Assembly (NCBI GenBank): GCA_035249985.1
Contig: DATFFP010000039.1
Location: forward strand, 1 to 64,000
DNA length: 64,000 nt
Direction of reading: 5' to 3'
DNA from: JAICNG01 sp035249985
GTDB taxonomy: Bacteria > Gemmatimonadota > Gemmatimonadetes > Gemmatimonadales > Gemmatimonadaceae
The notes below the pieces were generated by a model. It had not been told where the DNA came from. It was given only the letters and a program-made list of their open reading frames with translations, and searched no databases. The position numbers and the translations under genes are program-made. Positions 60,964 to 64,000 of the stretch are shown piece by piece (position 1 is the first letter of the stretch; each line of letters opens with the position of its first letter).

Positions 60964-61653
60964 ATGGCATCGCGGAAAAGCGCAATGAAGGACACACTGC
61001 TCACGACCACACTCAACGACCTGCTTCAGACGGACGTCGACGCGATCTCGGCGTATTCTCTCGTCATCCGGCAGCTGGAGAGCAAGGTCAGAAAGGAGAG
61101 CGTGAGGCGATATCAAGGCGACCATCGACGCCACGTACGTGAGCTGAAACGACTCATCCAGGCGCATGGCGGAGCGGCCATCGCCGTCTCGCACATACCG
61201 ACCGGGCCCTTCAAGCTCGCGATGCAGGCGATGGGGTCTGCGGGAGGGGACCGCGCCGTCCTGCTCGCCTTCAAGACCAACGAACGGCAGGGCCGCGATA
61301 AATACCGTCGCGCCGCGGCGACACGTGGATTGCCGAGAGACGTCGCGCGTGTGCTCAAGCGCGCATCGCGTGACGAGCAGCGTCACTACCAGTGGGCCGA
61401 GAAGCAGCTCGAGCAGCTGCATGCCGGTCGTCGCACCGCGGTCGGAAAGGCAGCGGGCGTCATGGAAGTGGCCAACGCGCGCACCGTCGACGCGATCGAG
61501 GAGATCGAGAAGCCGATCATGACGATGGTGGAGGCAACGCGGCGAGGCGTGCGCGCCGCCGCGAAGCATCCCCTGCGAACCGCCGCCATCGCCGCCGCGG
61601 TCACGACCGCCGCCGGCGCCGCGGTGGCCTTGCGGGGGAGCCGGCGTCGCTAG
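60964..61653 (+). CDS. Ferritin-like (DUF2383-type) protein with C-terminal TM
   Basis: This 229-aa protein has a helical ferritin-like domain: LNDLLQTDVDAISAYSLVIRQLESKV, YQGDHRRHVRELKRLI, LAFKTNERQGRDKYRRA and SRDEQRHYQWAEKQL, carrying Glu/His residues for metal. A TM-like segment (TAAIAAAVTTAAGAAVALRG) ends in RRR. It is likely membrane-anchored and could store or detoxify metal. It is separated from cphB by two bases and may be part of the same mRNA. Confidence 0.78.
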   Translation: MASRKSAMKDTLLTTTLNDLLQTDVDAISAYSLVIRQLESKVRKESVRRYQGDHRRHVRELKRLIQAHGGAAIAVSHIPTGPFKLAMQAMGSAGGDRAVLLAFKTNERQGRDKYRRAAATRGLPRDVARVLKRASRDEQRHYQWAEKQLEQLHAGRRTAVGKAAGVMEVANARTVDAIEEIEKPIMTMVEATRRGVRAAAKHPLRTAAIAAAVTTAAGAAVALRGSRRR

Positions 61654-61826
61654 GCGTGTGCTACGAACATGCGCGCAGCAGGAGATTGAGCACGACCGTC
61701 GCGAGCACCGACAGGACGATACTCGCTAGGCATCCCCAGCTGCGAACGCGAATCACGCGGAACCTCGGGGGACCGGGATGACCCTGGGCTGACCGACTCG
61801 ATCAGCCCAGGACCATCCGGTACGTG

Positions 61827-62105
61827 TTAGGGCCTGGTCGTCGGCCGCGGGTCGACGCGGTGGACGTGGTCGGGCTCGCGACGCCGCAGGCCGAGCAGGC
61901 CGGCGAGGCCGAGCAATCCAAGCCAGCCCAGATCCATTCCATCGTCGTCATCGTCGGCGGTAGCAACCTGACCGCCGCTCTGGCTCATCGTCTGCCCCGT
62001 ATCGCCAGTGGTCTGCGCAGATCCCTGCGCTGGTGTGGACAGGAGCATCAACAGAGCCGCAAGCACGATTCCACCAATGCCGCGATGCAGAACATTGTAC
62101 CTCAT
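61827..62105 (-). CDS. WGxxGxxG-type sorting-tail protein
   Basis: This 92-aa secreted protein has a signal peptide (IGGIVLAALLMLLSTPAQGSA), a short acidic spacer (ATADDDDDGMD), and the C-terminal motif DLGWLGLLGLAGLLGLRRRE of the WGxxGxxG family. The mature part between them is very short. It has a clear Shine-Dalgarno (GGAGG) before the ATG at 62105. The signal suggests a dedicated envelope-sorting system elsewhere in the genome. Confidence 0.72.
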   Translation of the reverse strand: MRYNVLHRGIGGIVLAALLMLLSTPAQGSAQTTGDTGQTMSQSGGQVATADDDDDGMDLGWLGLLGLAGLLGLRRREPDHVHRVDPRPTTRP

Positions 62106-62221
62106 GGTACCATCCTCCGAGTGAGCGTTCGTTGAGCGAGACCACTCACTGTACAGTACCCGTGCCATGACGCTCGCTAGGCGCGCATTGGATGACGTGC
62201 CGCGTTATGCATGGATGGTGA

Positions 62222-63262
62222 TCAGTGCCGCCGAGGACCGGGCGCTGCAACTCCCCACGGTACCTTCCCGACTGGAATCCGCTTCACGACGCGACGTCCG
62301 GCGATATCGACGACGGCAACGTCATTGGAGGGTCCATTCGCGGTGTACGCCTTCGTACCGTCGGGACTGATCGCGACGCCCCACGGGCGCGTCCCGACGC
62401 GGATGGTTGCCACCACGGAGTCGCGCTCGACATCGACGAAGGCAAGCGACCCGCCGCGACCCGTCGTCACGAGGAGCTGCTTGCCGTCGTGGGTGATGGT
62501 GACGCCCATGGGTTTCGCGCCATCACCTGGAATGGCGATCGTATCGACGATCGCGTGCCCGCTGACGTCGATCACGCCGACCGACCCGCCGAGCTCCTCG
62601 CTCACGTACGCCTTGCGGCCATTCGGCGTGAACGCCACCGCTCGCGGCCGTCTCCCGGTAGGCATCCGCTTGATGACTTGTCGCGTGCTCACGTCGATGA
62701 CGGCGATGTCGTTCGTCGTCTCGCCGGTGACGTAGACGTATCGGCCATCGGGGGTGATCCCGACTCCTTCCGGCTCATCGCCGACGCGCAGGGTGTACGC
62801 GACCTTGCCGGTCTCGACGTCGAGGGCGGACGCCAATCCCACATCCTCATTCGAGACGTAGAGGGTGCGATTGTCGGGCGAGATCGCGAAGGCTTCGGGA
62901 TCGCTGCCCCCCGGATACGTCGCTCGAAGCTCACGGGTGGCGACGTCAACGGCGGCGATCCCGTCCTTGGTCTTGTCGGGGGGCGGGAGTGTAGACTCGT
63001 CGACACCCGGTGGTGCCTTCGGCGAGCCGCTGAGAGCGACGTACACGACTCGCCCATCCGGGCTGACGAGAATTCCGCGCGGCCGTCGTCCCACAGCGAT
63101 GGTCGCCACCACGCTGTCGGTACGCGTGTCGATCACCGAAATGTCGTTCGAGTCTTCGTTGCTGACATAGATGAGTGAGCCCGCGTCCACCGCCACCGAG
63201 CGCGACTCGTCGCTCATGCACGCTGCCAACAGGAGTACCGTGAGGTGACGAATGGACTTCAT
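62222..63262 (-). CDS. YVTN-family beta-propeller lipoprotein
   Basis: This 346-aa protein has a lipobox signal (LTVLLLAACMS) and seven YVTN-type blades with repeated segments such as LIYVSNEDSNDISVIDT, TLYVSNEDVGLASALDV, YVYVTGETTNDIAVIDV and KAYTANGPSNDVAVVDI. Such propellers bind ligands or partners in the envelope. It overlaps the following FNT gene by four bases (ATGA). Confidence 0.85.
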   Translation of the reverse strand: MKSIRHLTVLLLAACMSDESRSVAVDAGSLIYVSNEDSNDISVIDTRTDSVVATIAVGRRPRGILVSPDGRVVYVALSGSPKAPPGVDESTLPPPDKTKDGIAAVDVATRELRATYPGGSDPEAFAISPDNRTLYVSNEDVGLASALDVETGKVAYTLRVGDEPEGVGITPDGRYVYVTGETTNDIAVIDVSTRQVIKRMPTGRRPRAVAFTPNGRKAYVSEELGGSVGVIDVSGHAIVDTIAIPGDGAKPMGVTITHDGKQLLVTTGRGGSLAFVDVERDSVVATIRVGTRPWGVAISPDGTKAYTANGPSNDVAVVDIAGRRVVKRIPVGKVPWGVAAPGPRRH

Positions 63263-64000
63263 GCACGTGGCTCCGTCGCCGTGAGTACCTTGCGCATCTC
63301 GAGCTCCTTGTCGCGCTTCACCTGCGCGTAGTTGAGCAAGGCAACGAGCACGACCCCGCCGACGGTGTTGCCGAGCACGGCAGGCACGATGAAGCCGCCC
63401 GTCATCGCACTCCAGGACGCGTCACCGGCGAAAGCGCGATAAAGCGCTTCGACGGCTCCGGCAATCGAGTGGCGGAACCCGAACGCGGAGATGCAGGCGG
63501 TCGTGAGCCAGATGAGCGCCATCTGCGCGACGGCGTTATGCGTCGAGGCGAGCAGCCACGCCAGCAGCGCGATGAGCCATCCGGCGAAGATCGCAAGATA
63601 AAAGATCTCACCGAACGATCCGCGCGTCGCTTCCGCCGCCACGGCGTCGAGCACCGGACGCAATGAAGGCTCGACCGCCGGAGTTCGTGCCAGGAGCCAC
63701 GCAAAGATCGAGGTCCCGATGAGGTTCCCCAGGAGCAGCAGTCCCCACACGCGTAGCAGTATCATGAACGACTTGCGATCCCGCTCGTGCAGGAGTGGGA
63801 CGACCGGCCGAAGGGTGTTCTCAGTGAACAGCTCGCTGCGCCCCATGACCACGAATATGAAGCCCGTGGGGTACGCCACGGCCATCGCGAGCCGGCGTAC
63901 GTGAGCGGGATCGGGGAAGACCTGGGCGGCAAACGCCGTCGCGAGAAAGCAGAATCCAATGACGAGGCCGGCCGCGATCGCCGACCACAGCAGCGACGAG
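63259..64000 (-). CDS. Formate/nitrite transporter (FNT) family protein (partial)
   Basis: The window cuts the N-terminal end; 247 residues remain. The FNT pattern is visible: IAAGLVIGFCFLATAFAA, GFIFVVMGRSELFTENTL (conserved SELFTENT), WLIALLAWLLAST and GGFIVPAVLGNTVGGVVLVALLNY (GNxxGG of the central pore). It is an inner-membrane channel for formate, nitrite or hydrosulfide. Pairing with a beta-propeller lipoprotein is unusual. Confidence 0.9.
   Translation of the reverse strand, partial: SSLLWSAIAAGLVIGFCFLATAFAAQVFPDPAHVRRLAMAVAYPTGFIFVVMGRSELFTENTLRPVVPLLHERDRKSFMILLRVWGLLLLGNLIGTSIFAWLLARTPAVEPSLRPVLDAVAAEATRGSFGEIFYLAIFAGWLIALLAWLLASTHNAVAQMALIWLTTACISAFGFRHSIAGAVEALYRAFAGDASWSAMTGGFIVPAVLGNTVGGVVLVALLNYAQVKRDKELEMRKVLTATEPRA

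Overview
The window is GC-rich, densely packed bacterial chromosome. The dominant features are many 1-13 nt gene overlaps, lipoproteins with long acidic linkers, a SUF system of the B-C-D-U-S type, a Tad/Flp pilus locus, a cyanophycin locus and an H1-like SWIB protein. Together these suggest a soil-type member of the Gemmatimonadota. This assignment is inferred from gene content and style; no rRNA or marker gene here proves it. No tRNA, rRNA, CRISPR array, prophage or transposase gene was seen.

Layout. 1-13.9 kb: housekeeping and metabolic genes (RNase D, AI-2E-family permease, PLP enzyme, split transketolase, ferredoxin, HAD, YhbY, TonB-like protein, aldo/keto reductase, MobA-like transferase, FHA protein). 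14.4-20.1 kb: suf operon sufB-C-D-U-Rieske-sufS. 20.9-25.1 kb: molybdate/tungstate-type ABC pair without a binding protein, then a divergent NatA/NatB-type exporter. 25.2-36.0 kb: one minus-strand Tad operon, from the Flp pilin to a degenerate MPN-domain protein. 36.5-39.4 kb: envelope/stress proteins, bacilliredoxin and a GroES-like protein. 39.6-52.4 kb: peptidase, esterase, OsmC-like protein, RidA lipoprotein, amino-acid permease, signal peptidase I, SWIB protein, cupredoxin, DUF4142, an ECF sigma/anti-sigma pair and endonuclease IV. 52.8-56.0 kb: P5C dehydrogenase and a GGDEF protein. 56.3-61.7 kb: cphA, a cphA-like pseudoenzyme, cphB and a ferritin-like protein. 61.8-64 kb: WGxxGxxG protein, beta-propeller and an FNT channel cut by the window edge.

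Two observations stand out. First, the gene at 42694-43155 is an OsmC-family protein with an in-frame TGA exactly where the peroxidatic cysteine is expected. A 6-bp hairpin with loop UGGAG follows, and its geometry fits a bacterial SECIS element, so this is probably a selenoprotein. Second, eighteen intergenic gaps are filled by long palindromic elements with one shared architecture: tandem 7-9 bp units in one arm, a loop, and the same units inverted in the other arm. At least nine sequence families are present, about one element per 3.6 kb, including inside the suf, transketolase and OsmC operons. In two cases they supply the C-terminal tail of a protein. They resemble in style the short tandemly repeated sequences known from cyanobacteria, but the inverted-pair architecture and family diversity suggest a common generating mechanism.
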